Of a DNA stretch of 64,000 bases, positions 56,770 through 64,000 are shown piece by piece. Made by a program: the position numbers and the translations under genes. Numbering within the stretch: position 1 is the first letter of the stretch; every line of letters begins with the position of its first letter. The notes under the pieces are model-generated. The model saw only the letters and a program-made list of their open reading frames with translations, was not told the origin of the DNA and made no database searches. The stretch comes from CAYWFU01 sp964457585 (GTDB lineage Bacteria > JACRDZ01): NCBI GenBank assembly GCA_964457585.1, contig CAYWFU010000002.1, positions 1 through 64,000 of the forward strand, given 5' to 3'.

Positions 56770-57648
56770 TTAAACTTTGTACCCTATTATATCCAGAATC
56801 CTTTTCAGATCATCATTTGAAAAATATTCTATTTCAACTGTTCCCTTTTTACCTTTTTTATTAATTCTAACTTTTGTTCCAAAAAATTTTTGCAGTTTAT
56901 TTTCCAAATCAATTAATTCCAGATCTTTATTCTGATTTTTTTTATTATACTTCTCTGTTTCAGGCTTTGCAAGAAATTTTATTAATGACTCAACCTGTCT
57001 TACTGAAAGTTCTTTTTTAACAATTTCATCTGCTATAGCAATCTGTTTTTCAATATGCGGAATACCAAGTAATGCTCTGCCATGCCCATGGGAAATTTTA
57101 TTTTCGTAGATCATTTGTTTTATAACATCCGGGAGTTTAAGCAATCGAAGAGTATTTGTAATAGTTGCGCGATCTTTTCCGACTTTTGTTGCAACATCTT
57201 CCTGTCTTAGATTGAATTGGACAATTAAACGCTCATAAGCTTCAGCTTCTTCTATTGGATTTAAATCCTGACGCTGAATATTTTCAATTAGAGCCAGCTC
57301 GAGCATTTTTTCATCAGAGACTTCTTTTATTATAGCAGGTATTTGGGCTATTCCCAATGCTTTAACTGCCCGATATCTTCTTTCTCCGGCAATTAAATCA
57401 TATTTACCGTCTGAGTTTTTCTTGACTATTATAGGCTGTATCAGTCCCTGTTCTTTAATTGACAGCATTAATTCTTTTAATTTTTCTTCATCAAAACTTT
57501 GACGGGGCTGATATTTTTGAGGACAGATATCTTCTATTTTGATTTCATGAATAATTAAATGAGGATGAATACTATCCAATATGTCATTTTTTTTATCCTC
57601 ACGCGGAGGAATTAAACTGTTTAATCCTTTACCTAAGGCTACTTTCAT
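56770..57648 (-). CDS. parB: Chromosome partitioning protein ParB
   Basis: ParB binds parS sites near the origin and, with CTP, spreads along DNA to guide segregation. The product has 292 residues. The CTP-binding region shows EIKIEDICPQKYQPRQSFDE, LIQPIIVKKNSDGKYDLIAG and ERRYRAVKALG; the helix-turn-helix region DLNPIEEAEAYERLIVQFNL, VATKVGKDRATITNTLRLLK and ISHGHGRALLGI follows, then a C-terminal dimer domain. The gene overlaps parA by 20 bases. No parS palindrome of the TGTTTCACGTGAAACA type is visible in the window. The location suggests, but does not prove, nearness to the origin. Confidence 0.95.
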   Translation of the reverse strand: MKVALGKGLNSLIPPREDKKNDILDSIHPHLIIHEIKIEDICPQKYQPRQSFDEEKLKELMLSIKEQGLIQPIIVKKNSDGKYDLIAGERRYRAVKALGIAQIPAIIKEVSDEKMLELALIENIQRQDLNPIEEAEAYERLIVQFNLRQEDVATKVGKDRATITNTLRLLKLPDVIKQMIYENKISHGHGRALLGIPHIEKQIAIADEIVKKELSVRQVESLIKFLAKPETEKYNKKNQNKDLELIDLENKLQKFFGTKVRINKKGKKGTVEIEYFSNDDLKRILDIIGYKV

Positions 57649-58405
57649 TTTTGCTGATCACTTCCTTTGCTAAATCTAAATAAGCCTGCGCTCCTTTTGA
57701 CTTTATCGCATAAAAAATTATTGGTTTGCCAAAACTGGGAGCTTCGCTTAAAGACACATTTCTTGGCACAATCGACCTGAAGACTTTATCATGAAAATAA
57801 TTCTGTATTTCTTCTGAAACCTGCATGGATAAATTTATTCTGGTATCATGCATTGTTAGCAATGCGCCTTCAATTTCTAATCCCGGATTAAGTCTTTCTT
57901 TTACAAGATTAATTGTATTGAGCAGCTGACCCAATCCTTCCAGAGCATAATATTCACATTGAACAGGTATAATTACCGAATCAGCAGCTACCAGAGTATT
58001 AATTGTCAGAAGTCCAAGTGAAGGAGGGCAATCAATAATAATAAAATTATATTTATCCTTTTCTTTTTCCAATGCTTCACGAAGACGGGATTCTCTGGCA
58101 AGCATATTGACCATTTCTATTTCAGCGCCGGTTAAATGAATGTTCGAAGGAACTATTTCCAATAAATTCAGTTCTGTGTATTTCTTGGTTTCTAAAATAC
58201 TTTTCCCATTAATTAAAACATCATAAATTGTATACTTAAGATTATTTTTATTTATCCCAACACCGCTGGTGGCATTTCCCTGAGGATCAATGTCCAGAAG
58301 CAGTGTTTTTTTTTCCGCAGCAGCTAAACATGCAGCTAAATTTACTGCTGTAGTGGTTTTTCCCACACCGCCTTTTTGATTGGTAATTGCGATTATTTTT
58401 CCCAT
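57629..58405 (-). CDS. parA: Chromosome partitioning ATPase ParA/Soj
   Basis: ParA forms ATP-dependent nucleoid gradients that move ParB-parS complexes. The product has 258 residues. The deviant Walker A motif KGGVGKTTTAVNLA lies at residues 10-23, DIDPQGNATSGVG at 39-51, the Walker B region FIIIDCPPSLGLLT near 121 and ECEYYALEGLGQLL-like text near 148. The short N-terminus marks the chromosomal Soj type rather than the long plasmid type. It begins the minus-strand run parA-parB-mqnL-mqnP-mqnE-mqnA-mqnC. The intergenic region upstream contains a hairpin (58433-58470). Confidence 0.95.
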   Translation of the reverse strand: MGKIIAITNQKGGVGKTTTAVNLAACLAAAEKKTLLLDIDPQGNATSGVGINKNNLKYTIYDVLINGKSILETKKYTELNLLEIVPSNIHLTGAEIEMVNMLARESRLREALEKEKDKYNFIIIDCPPSLGLLTINTLVAADSVIIPVQCEYYALEGLGQLLNTINLVKERLNPGLEIEGALLTMHDTRINLSMQVSEEIQNYFHDKVFRSIVPRNVSLSEAPSFGKPIIFYAIKSKGAQAYLDLAKEVISKNESSLR

Positions 58406-58432
58406 ACTATTTAATAAAATCCCCTGCTTCTG

Positions 58433-58470
58433 TTATCTGGATGTGCTAATTCATTGGAACGTCCAGATAA
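58433..58470. repeat. Family B related hairpin (5' part only)
   Basis: TTATCTGGATGT pairs with ACGTCCAGATAA (one G-T) around a loop containing GCTAATTCATTGGA. TTATCTGGATGTGC and ATTCATTGG recall the first hairpin of family B, but the linker, TATCAGAGACAGAAGAT and the second hairpin are missing. It lies just upstream of parA and could act in its leader. Confidence 0.5.
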
Positions 58471-58514
58471 TATCATTACCCTAAATAAATATCAAGAAGA
58501 AAACTTTTAGCTAT

Positions 58515-58654
58515 ACCCATTTAAGATAGCATTATCTATTTTTGTAAGCATATCTAACGCCGCAGCAGGACTGTCAATTTTTTATATACTCTATAATTTC
58601 TGTTAAATCTTTTTGAGCAATTGGTAAGTAATGAATTTTATATTTATAATTCAT
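58515..58654 (-). pseudogene. ParE/RelE-like toxin, frameshifted N-terminal fragment
   Basis: The minus strand starts ATG and reads YKIHYLPIAQKDLTEIIEYI then KN and a stop; one frame over it continues DSPAAALDMLTKIDNAIL and ends. This is the first half of a ParE/RelE toxin (helix hairpin EDL..I..YI, then SPxAA..LL..I). A one-base shift and loss of the strand-rich second half make it dead. The bases before it (WSKLNE in the adjoining frame) may be the end of an antitoxin gene. The remaining 58406-58837 shows only the parA-side hairpin and a possible cas promoter. Confidence 0.7.
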
Positions 58655-58678
58655 TCAGTTTTGACCACATTAAAAGTC

Positions 58679-58708
58679 TTGACAAAATGTTATATAATAA
58701 TGTATCTT
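58679..58708 (+). promoter_or_regulatory. Possible promoter of the type III CRISPR operon
   Basis: TTGACA (58679-58684) is followed by 18 bases and the weak TATCTT (58703-58708). The leader to the cas10 start would be about 125 bases, AT-rich and without a strong fold. The -35 box is perfect but the -10 box is poor, so this is tentative. Confidence 0.4.
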
Positions 58709-58837
58709 AAAATAAGTTTTTTTTAAGCTTTTCTTTAATGTTTACTACCACAAATATTTTAAACAATAAAATAGTTATGTTTTAATCTCCAATTAAAGTA
58801 TTTAAATGTAAATTTAAAAAATTAATGAGGTGATATT

Positions 58838-60358
58838 TTGACTGAAAAATATCTTGTTTTATTAGATGTCGATAAAATTTATAATTATGTGTTTGCAACT
58901 AATAAATTAAAAGAGATAAGAGGAGCAAGCGCTATTCTTGCTAATTTAAATTTAGCTGAGACAGAAGTTCTATGTAAAAGTAAAAAATATAAATATGAAA
59001 AAATTTTTATAGGTGGCGGTTCTGGTAAAATTATTTTTCATGATATTGATAATGCTAAAAAATTTTGTAAGGAACTAGAGGAAATATATAGAAAACGAAC
59101 AAATGGAGACGCATCAATAACAACAGCAATTGTAGATTATGATGAGATTAATTTTAAGAAAAGTATTTATCATGGAGAAAAAGAGCTTAGGAAAAATAAA
59201 GATTCTAAATATAATAATTGTCAGTTAATGAGTGATCATTATTTTAAAACTTGTGAGAGCAGTGGTATATTACCAGCAGAGATTCTTGATGAAGATGGAA
59301 TTAATAGAAAATTTATATCTTCTGCGATTCATAAAAAGCGTGAAGAGGCAAAGAAAGTAAGTAACCTTTTTTTTGATGATTTCAATAAATATATTAAAAA
59401 TAGTGCATTGGAAGATAAAATAAAAAATAAATGGGAGGTATTATTTTCAAAATCTCCTGATGACAAATCATTACCTGAAGATATAAATTCTATTGGTGAG
59501 TTTTCTGATAGATATATAGGTTTGATATATGCGGACGGAAATCGTATTGGGCAAAAATTACAGGAACTGTCCAGTGAAAAAGATTATGCTGAATTTAGTA
59601 ATTGTATTTTAGAGAGTATAAATCAATCAATATTTGAATCTTTAGCAGAAAATCTTGAACCTGCTGAAAATTTTAAAACAGAAAAATATTTCCCTTTTGA
59701 AATATTATTAATTGGCGGAGATGATGTGTTAGTGGTTGTTCCCGCAGATAAAGCAATTAAAATCGCAATAGATTTTTGTGAAAATTTTAAACGTAAAACA
59801 AAAGCTAAACTTCCTGATAAAAATATATCAATATCTGCTGGTGTAGTTATAACTCATGCAAATTACCCGATGCATAAAATGATTGATTATGCAGAACAAC
59901 TTTTAAAAATAGCTAAAAGAAAAGGTAATGAAAATCCAGATGAGGAAGAAAATCATATTGATTTTATGATAAATAAAGGTGCTTTACTTAATGAAGTTAA
60001 TGATATTAGAGATGAAGAATATTCTTATTCTGCTGATGACATAAGTAAAATAAATCTTTTACAAAGACCCTATAAAACAAAAGACCTTAATAATTTAATC
60101 CAAAAAATATCTAATCTTAAAAATAGTAAATTTCCTCATAGTAGATTAAAGCAAATGTATAAATCTCTATTCAGGGGTAAAAATCAAGCTATGTTAGATT
60201 ATTGTTTATTATTAAGTCGTCTTGATGAAAAGACAAGCCGTAAGATAATTAAAGAGGAATTTTTTGATGAATGTGGATTATTTCCATGGGTGAAAACATC
60301 AAGAGGTTTAGAGACTCCTTTTGTTGACCTGATTGAACTTTATGATTTTGTGGAGTAG
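58838..60358 (+). CDS. cas10: Cas10, large subunit of a type III CRISPR complex, without HD domain
   Basis: Cas10 senses target RNA and makes cyclic oligoadenylate second messengers. The product has 506 residues, short for the family because the N-terminal HD nuclease is absent: the first palm domain begins at once (YLVLLDVDKIYNYVFAT, LKEIRGASAILANLN, FIGGGSGKIIF). The second palm shows YIGLIYADGNRIGQKLQELS and the cyclase motif IGGDDVLVVV with G293-G294-D295-D296 intact. The usual zinc ribbon is decayed: TCESSGILPAE and ISSAIHKKREEAKK stand where CxxC pairs are expected. RNA-activated cyclase activity is therefore likely and DNA cleavage unlikely. The ribosome site is GAGGTGAT. It begins a plus-strand run of six genes. 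Confidence 0.93.
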   Translation: MTEKYLVLLDVDKIYNYVFATNKLKEIRGASAILANLNLAETEVLCKSKKYKYEKIFIGGGSGKIIFHDIDNAKKFCKELEEIYRKRTNGDASITTAIVDYDEINFKKSIYHGEKELRKNKDSKYNNCQLMSDHYFKTCESSGILPAEILDEDGINRKFISSAIHKKREEAKKVSNLFFDDFNKYIKNSALEDKIKNKWEVLFSKSPDDKSLPEDINSIGEFSDRYIGLIYADGNRIGQKLQELSSEKDYAEFSNCILESINQSIFESLAENLEPAENFKTEKYFPFEILLIGGDDVLVVVPADKAIKIAIDFCENFKRKTKAKLPDKNISISAGVVITHANYPMHKMIDYAEQLLKIAKRKGNENPDEEENHIDFMINKGALLNEVNDIRDEEYSYSADDISKINLLQRPYKTKDLNNLIQKISNLKNSKFPHSRLKQMYKSLFRGKNQAMLDYCLLLSRLDEKTSRKIIKEEFFDECGLFPWVKTSRGLETPFVDLIELYDFVE

Positions 60359-60362
60359 AAAA

Positions 60363-60986
60363 ATGAGTGAATATAAAATAAAATTTGAGTTAAAAACTAA
60401 TCTTCATATCGGCAGTGGTTTTAGTTTTGCCGGACTAATTGATAAAACTACAATTAAAAATGGGGATGGGATAGTAATTATTCCAGGTTCAACTATAAAA
60501 GGAAAGATCAGAAGCGCATGTAAAAAAATTGCGCAAACGCTTGATTCAGAGTTTGGCATAATATGTCAGGGTAAAGATTCTCAAGAGGTATGCAAGAAAA
60601 ATTTAAGTGAGTCCTGTATTATTTGCCGACTTTTTGGTTCAGTATATAATGAAGGAAAATTAATTTTCAATGATGCATATCTTTCTCCAGATATTGAAAA
60701 AGAAATTAAAATATTAAATAGCATAGATATATTTACTCATGCTCAATCTGAAATCCGTTCCAGCAACAAAATTTCTCGTTTTATGAAAACATCTTGCTTT
60801 AATCATCTTTATATAATAGAAAATTGTCTTGATGATTTAGTGTTCAAAGGAAAAATATCTACTAATCAGGAGTTATTAGAAAATGAGAAAGAGCTATTAA
60901 AGTGGGGGATTAAATCTATTACTCATATTGGCGGACANNNNNNNNNNGGTTTAGGAAAAGTAAATATTACACTGGAGGGGATTTAA
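60363..60986 (+). CDS. Csm3-like RAMP protein, copy 1 (contains assembly gap)
   Basis: From ATG 60363 the product has about 207 residues. The RAMP fold shows NLHIGSGFSFAGLIDK, IPGSTIKGKIRSACKKIAQ and SCIICRLFGSVYNEG, where C85 and C88 belong to the Csm3-type zinc loop. Asp25 or so in GLIDKTTIKNG sits where the target-RNA-cutting Asp of Csm3 lies. The end is the glycine-rich GG....GLGKVNITLEG, in which ten N bases leave four residues unknown. An upstream ATG at 60333 lies inside cas10 and is rejected. It would form part of the crRNA backbone. Confidence 0.88.
   Translation: MSEYKIKFELKTNLHIGSGFSFAGLIDKTTIKNGDGIVIIPGSTIKGKIRSACKKIAQTLDSEFGIICQGKDSQEVCKKNLSESCIICRLFGSVYNEGKLIFNDAYLSPDIEKEIKILNSIDIFTHAQSEIRSSNKISRFMKTSCFNHLYIIENCLDDLVFKGKISTNQELLENEKELLKWGIKSITHIGGXXXXGLGKVNITLEGI
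60938..60947. other. Assembly gap of ten N bases
   Basis: Ten consecutive N bases interrupt the glycine-rich end of the Csm3-like gene. The frame happens to continue correctly across it, but the true number of missing bases is unknown. Family alignments would expect a basic Arg-rich turn here. The gap shows that the sequence is a scaffold. Confidence 0.99.
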
Positions 60987-62191
60987 TGAAATATCAACTT
61001 ATTATGAATTTAAAATCTCCAATGTGTATAGCAAAAAATGGGAATACTGGAAATGTTATAGAGACAGTTGATTATATTCCCGGCAGCAGCATTAGAGGCG
61101 CTCTGGCAGCACATTATCTTGAAAAAAACGGGGTATGGAATTTAAGCAGAAGAATGTATCTTTTACCTGAAAATAAAAAAACAGAATTTAAACAACTTTT
61201 TGATTCAGATGAAGTTTGTTTTAACAATGCATACCCAAAAGGAGCGAAAGTTATTCCTTTAACTGCCAGTTCTTGTAAATATAAAAAAGGTTTTTATCAT
61301 AAAAAAACTATAAAAGAAAAAGAACAACACGGTGTTTGGGATTCATTATTTGAATTTGTAAAATATGAATTAATGGGAGAATTTAATAAAGGTAGATTTG
61401 ATGAATGTGAAGATTGTAAAGCTCCAATAGATAGATTCAGCGGTTATTATTTAAACAATTCAGGTGTTGAATTTGAATGGGTAAAAATACCTAAAAGAAT
61501 TATAGCGCGCACAGCAATTAATGATACATTCGAAACAGCATCATCCAGCCAGCTTTATACAATAGAAGTACTAAATGAAGGTAATGAGTTTATTGCAGAA
61601 ATTAATGAAAGAACATTTAATTTATTAAAACCTATTTTTGATGATATTAAAGTAAGGATTGGATTGGGAAAAAGCAGAGGATTTGGTGAGATTGAAATAA
61701 AGCTATGGAAAAAAGAAAAAAAAGAATCTTTAATAAATTTACGATTTGATGGATTTAATGATGAACTTAAAAAAATTACCAATAATAAATATTTTTTTTC
61801 TCTTACTCTTCATTCAGATGTGATTTTATTAGATAATTTTCTTAGGTTCAAATCAACAATAGAAATAAATGATTTAATTGATTCAATAACAATTTCAGAA
61901 GATGATAAAAATATATTATATAAATTTAAGCTTTTACGATGTTTCCTGTCTACTCATATTGTATCAGGTTGGAATAATGCATTGAAACTACCTCAAGAAA
62001 ATGCAATGGCTATTTCAAAAGGTTCTGTTTTTCTTTATATGTCAGATCATTTGCCTGCAGAAAAAGAAAAGGCAAGCCTTATTAATATGTTAGACAAGAT
62101 TGAACAGTATGGGTTAGGGGAATATAAAAATAAAGGTTTTGGAAAAATAAAGGTTTGTGATGAATTTCACTGGGGGGTCTCTTTAAAATGA
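60986..62191 (+). CDS. csx10: Csx10-family RAMP protein (type III-D)
   Basis: The product has 401 residues. The N-terminal phrase NLKSPMCIAKNGNTGNVIET followed by DYIPGSSIRGALAAHYLEKN is the hallmark of Csx10, which replaces the Csm4/Cmr3 5'-handle binding subunit in type III-D complexes. The middle has a cysteine cluster CEDCKAPIDRFSGYY and RTAINDTFETASSSQLYTIE. The glycine-rich loops VRIGLGKSRGFGEIEI and YGLGEYKNKGFGKIKVC occur twice, showing two RAMP halves. The ATG abuts the stop of the preceding gene by one base and the end overlaps the next gene by ATGA. Confidence 0.9.
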   Translation: MKYQLIMNLKSPMCIAKNGNTGNVIETVDYIPGSSIRGALAAHYLEKNGVWNLSRRMYLLPENKKTEFKQLFDSDEVCFNNAYPKGAKVIPLTASSCKYKKGFYHKKTIKEKEQHGVWDSLFEFVKYELMGEFNKGRFDECEDCKAPIDRFSGYYLNNSGVEFEWVKIPKRIIARTAINDTFETASSSQLYTIEVLNEGNEFIAEINERTFNLLKPIFDDIKVRIGLGKSRGFGEIEIKLWKKEKKESLINLRFDGFNDELKKITNNKYFFSLTLHSDVILLDNFLRFKSTIEINDLIDSITISEDDKNILYKFKLLRCFLSTHIVSGWNNALKLPQENAMAISKGSVFLYMSDHLPAEKEKASLINMLDKIEQYGLGEYKNKGFGKIKVCDEFHWGVSLK

Positions 62192-62715
62192 GTTTAGCCG
62201 ATAAAACAATAAATTTTCAGATAAATCAAAAAGGGGATTATCTTTCTTCCAGAGCACTGAAATTTTTAGAAGACTATACCTTCAATGATTTTTCAAAAAG
62301 TCAGATAAATGGATTAAGTAAAGTAGTAGGGAAATCAAAAAATTTTGATGAAATGAAAAATGAAGTAACAAGCTGGATAAATAAGCAAGCAGGAAAGAAA
62401 AATGATAAAAATTGGGAAAAAGTAAGAGAAAGTCTTCATGAAATGTTGTTTGAATGGGGAAACAATGTTGAGGAAATTAAAACTATATCCAAAAAAAATA
62501 TTAATAATATAATAATTGAAAATGAAATAAATTCTATCCTAAATGAGGAAAATATTAGAAATAATTTAGAAGCAATAAAATATCAACTGGCAAAAAGGGT
62601 GTATTATATTCTTATAACACTTCATAGATGTTATAACATAAAAGATAATGATGAAAAAATAGAAAAGCTCATTACAAATATTTCTGAGGAGATATCAAAT
62701 GAAAACATTCGATAA
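62188..62715 (+). CDS. Small-subunit-like helical protein of the type III complex (Cas11-like)
   Basis: The product has 175 residues and is almost entirely helical and charged, without cysteines. Its place between csx10 and a Csm3-like gene, its size and its overlap with both (4 and 17 bases) fit a Cas11-type small subunit, which lines the target strand. No sequence motif is diagnostic, since small subunits diverge quickly. KFLEDYTFNDFSKSQINGLS and LAKRVYYILITLHRCYNIKD are its best-structured parts. Another accessory such as Csx19 is possible but less likely by size. Confidence 0.62.
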   Translation: MSLADKTINFQINQKGDYLSSRALKFLEDYTFNDFSKSQINGLSKVVGKSKNFDEMKNEVTSWINKQAGKKNDKNWEKVRESLHEMLFEWGNNVEEIKTISKKNINNIIIENEINSILNEENIRNNLEAIKYQLAKRVYYILITLHRCYNIKDNDEKIEKLITNISEEISNENIR

Positions 62716-63502
62716 ACTTGAAAATCGTTATATCTTTAAAGGTACATTAATTTTATCTGAAGCAATGCATATTGGTAGTGGAGAAGGTAATGAAAGGACT
62801 GATTCAACATTTGTAAAGAACAATAATAAATTTTATATACCCGGCTCATCACTCAGAGGGGCATTAAGAAGTGCTGTAGAAAGAATTGTTTCAACTTTGG
62901 GCGGTAACACATGCATGCTAAGTGAAAACAGCGGAGAATGTATTTCTGTTAACCATACTAATATACAAGCATTTCAGAAATTAGTGGAAGCCAAAAAAAA
63001 GGAACAAGAACTTATACAGTGGTTGGAAGAAAAGAAGTATTTATGTGATACATGTAAACTTTTTGGTTCAACACATTTTGCATCAAAAATAAAGATTAGT
63101 GATTTACATTTAAAAGAGATTAATCCTCAAGAAGGGATAATAAGGTATGGAATAGGCATTGATAGAGATACAGGAACAGCGTCTGATGGAGCATTGTTTG
63201 ATATGGAAGTCATTGAAAAAAACACCAAATTTGATTTTGAACTTATTGCTGAAAATCTCGAAGGAAATGATTTTGGGATTTTATCTATTGGAATACAGGA
63301 AATGTTAAGAGGTGATTTTTATATAGGAGCAAAGTCATCAATTGGACTTGGTAAATGTAAATTGGAGATTACGCAGATACAATATTTTGATATTGCTGAT
63401 CCAATTTATAATCTGAAAAAATATCTTACAGAAGATAAAATGGGAACTAAAGCAGTGGGATGGATAAACACTCAAATAAAAACACTTTCATATTTTAAAT
63501 AA
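62699..63502 (+). CDS. Csm3-like RAMP protein, copy 2
   Basis: The product has 267 residues. It shows LSEAMHIGSGEGNERTDSTF, FYIPGSSLRGALRSAVERIV and LCDTCKLFGSTHFASKIKIS with C116 and C119 of the zinc loop, then the glycine-rich MLRGDFYIGAKSSIGLGKCK. Asp36 or so in RTDSTFVKNN occupies the catalytic position for target RNA cleavage. It overlaps the small-subunit gene by 17 bases. Type III-D complexes often contain several non-identical Csm3-like subunits, and this is the second of at least three here. The sequence differs clearly from copy 1 outside the motifs. Confidence 0.9.
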   Translation: MKTFDKLENRYIFKGTLILSEAMHIGSGEGNERTDSTFVKNNNKFYIPGSSLRGALRSAVERIVSTLGGNTCMLSENSGECISVNHTNIQAFQKLVEAKKKEQELIQWLEEKKYLCDTCKLFGSTHFASKIKISDLHLKEINPQEGIIRYGIGIDRDTGTASDGALFDMEVIEKNTKFDFELIAENLEGNDFGILSIGIQEMLRGDFYIGAKSSIGLGKCKLEITQIQYFDIADPIYNLKKYLTEDKMGTKAVGWINTQIKTLSYFK

Positions 63503-63515
63503 TAGAAGGTAATAT

Positions 63516-64000
63516 ATGCTCAAAAAACTTATTAATGAATGTATTTTTGATCTGGAGATTATATTAAAAAGCCCGTTATTAATAAAGGACGGGCGTTATG
63601 ATGAAAAAACTAAAAAAGAATGGTTTGTTAATGATGCAATTGGTAAACCTGATGCTATATTAATAAGTCGAAATACACCTAAAGAAATTAAAAAAGCTAT
63701 CCAGGTGGATGATGTATCAAAGCTTGATTTTTATATCCCCGGATCTTCACTTCGTGGAATTATGCGATCTCATGCAGAAAAAATTGTAAGAACTATTTGT
63801 CCCGAAAACACTTGCTGTAATCCACTGGAAAAAGATACAAAATGTAAAAATAAAAACTATAAGGATTCTTGTATAATCTGTAAATTATTTGGTTCTACAG
63901 GTACAGCAGGTAGGATTCATATTCATGATAGTGATAAAATAGTTGTTACAACAGATAATGTGATAGAAAGAACTGGAAATGCTATTGACCGTTTTACTGG
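63516..64000 (+). CDS. Csm3-like RAMP protein, copy 3 (partial at window end)
   Basis: The gene starts at ATG 63516 after AGAAGGTAATAT, 13 bases beyond the stop of copy 2, and runs off the window after about 161 codons. It shows FDLEIILKSPLLIKDGRYD, LDFYIPGSSLRGIMRSHAEK and SCIICKLFGSTGTAGRIHIH with C119 and C122. Additional cysteines (ENTCCNPLEKDTKCKNK) precede the zinc loop. A longer insert separates the first strand from the IPGSSLRG motif than in the other copies. It is the last visible gene of the operon; cas6, CARF effectors or an array, if any, lie beyond. Confidence 0.88.
   Translation, partial: MLKKLINECIFDLEIILKSPLLIKDGRYDEKTKKEWFVNDAIGKPDAILISRNTPKEIKKAIQVDDVSKLDFYIPGSSLRGIMRSHAEKIVRTICPENTCCNPLEKDTKCKNKNYKDSCIICKLFGSTGTAGRIHIHDSDKIVVTTDNVIERTGNAIDRFT

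Noticed and set aside
56770..58405. parS site inside or near parAB
   Set aside because: I found no TGTTTCACGTGAAACA-like palindrome anywhere in the window.
58406..64000. CRISPR array near the type III operon
   Set aside because: No regularly spaced repeats of 24-40 bases are present in the leader or between the cas genes.

Overview
The window is an AT-rich stretch (about 30% GC by eye) from a diderm, probably uncultivated bacterium. The diderm reading rests on an Omp85 protein, a large predicted outer-membrane barrel, an LpoB-like lipoprotein, an RlpA-like lipoprotein and several other lipobox proteins. A run of ten N bases at 60938-60947 shows that the contig is a gapped draft, probably a metagenome assembly. 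I cannot name the phylum from this sequence. Menaquinone is made by the futalosine route (mqnA, mqnC, mqnE with a UbiA and a UbiD partner), which fits an anaerobic or microaerophilic respirer. Malate dehydrogenase, a class I fumarase alpha subunit and a CxxCH lipoprotein agree with that.

Layout. 0-8 kb: trpE-trpG, a membrane protein, mdh, fumarase alpha, mobA and an RlpA/SPOR lipoprotein. 8-10.4 kb is a scar-rich island: an MNT/HEPN pair whose HEPN gene runs in frame into a histidyl-tRNA synthetase fragment and across an unannotated tRNA-His, then stacked palindromes, a fragment of a gene family I associate with diversity-generating retroelements, and a HigA antitoxin with a broken HigB. 10.5-12.7 kb: a compact SOS operon (lexA, a small DUF6504-like gene, dinB) with a visible promoter and LexA operator. 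12.9-17.6 kb: four minus-strand genes resembling a chaperone-usher fibre operon but with an unusual large barrel protein. 18-24.5 kb: a DUF262/DUF1524 nuclease of the GmrSD type, an internally deleted metallo-beta-lactamase/cyclase fusion, and a lipoprotein operon (LpoB, COG3014, two LPP20-like). 24.7-37.9 kb: a membrane aminopropyltransferase-like protein, a cytochrome-like lipoprotein, a radical SAM protein, ribBA, Omp85, a 1221-residue TonB-like anchored surface protein and an SPL-like radical SAM protein. 38-40.6 kb is a second scar-rich island (HEPN/MNT pair, RAYT pseudogene, IS21-like end, VapC fragment and Phd-like antitoxin). 40.7-50.7 kb: a c-di-AMP phosphodiesterase, coiled-coil proteins on both sides of the RNase P RNA gene, a thioredoxin-fold protein lacking CxxC, a B12-type radical SAM protein, a DUF3786 protein and an HD-GYP phosphodiesterase. 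50.9-58.4 kb: mqnC-mqnA-mqnE-mqnP-mqnL with parB-parA, all on the minus strand. 58.8-64 kb: the start of a type III-D-like CRISPR effector operon that runs off the end of the window.

A second layer lies between the genes: at least seven families of short palindromic or terminal-inverted-repeat elements. Two show target-site duplications, some are nested in each other, one lies in frame inside the RlpA signal peptide, one supplies the last codons and stop of dinB, and one has hairpin stems that differ between copies but stay paired. A decayed REP-associated transposase (RAYT) gene lies at 39.2 kb. The least familiar items are these elements, the 12.9-17.6 kb fibre-like operon, the HEPN-HisRS chimera over tRNA-His, and a type III-D effector with an HD-less Cas10 that has also lost most of its zinc-finger cysteines.
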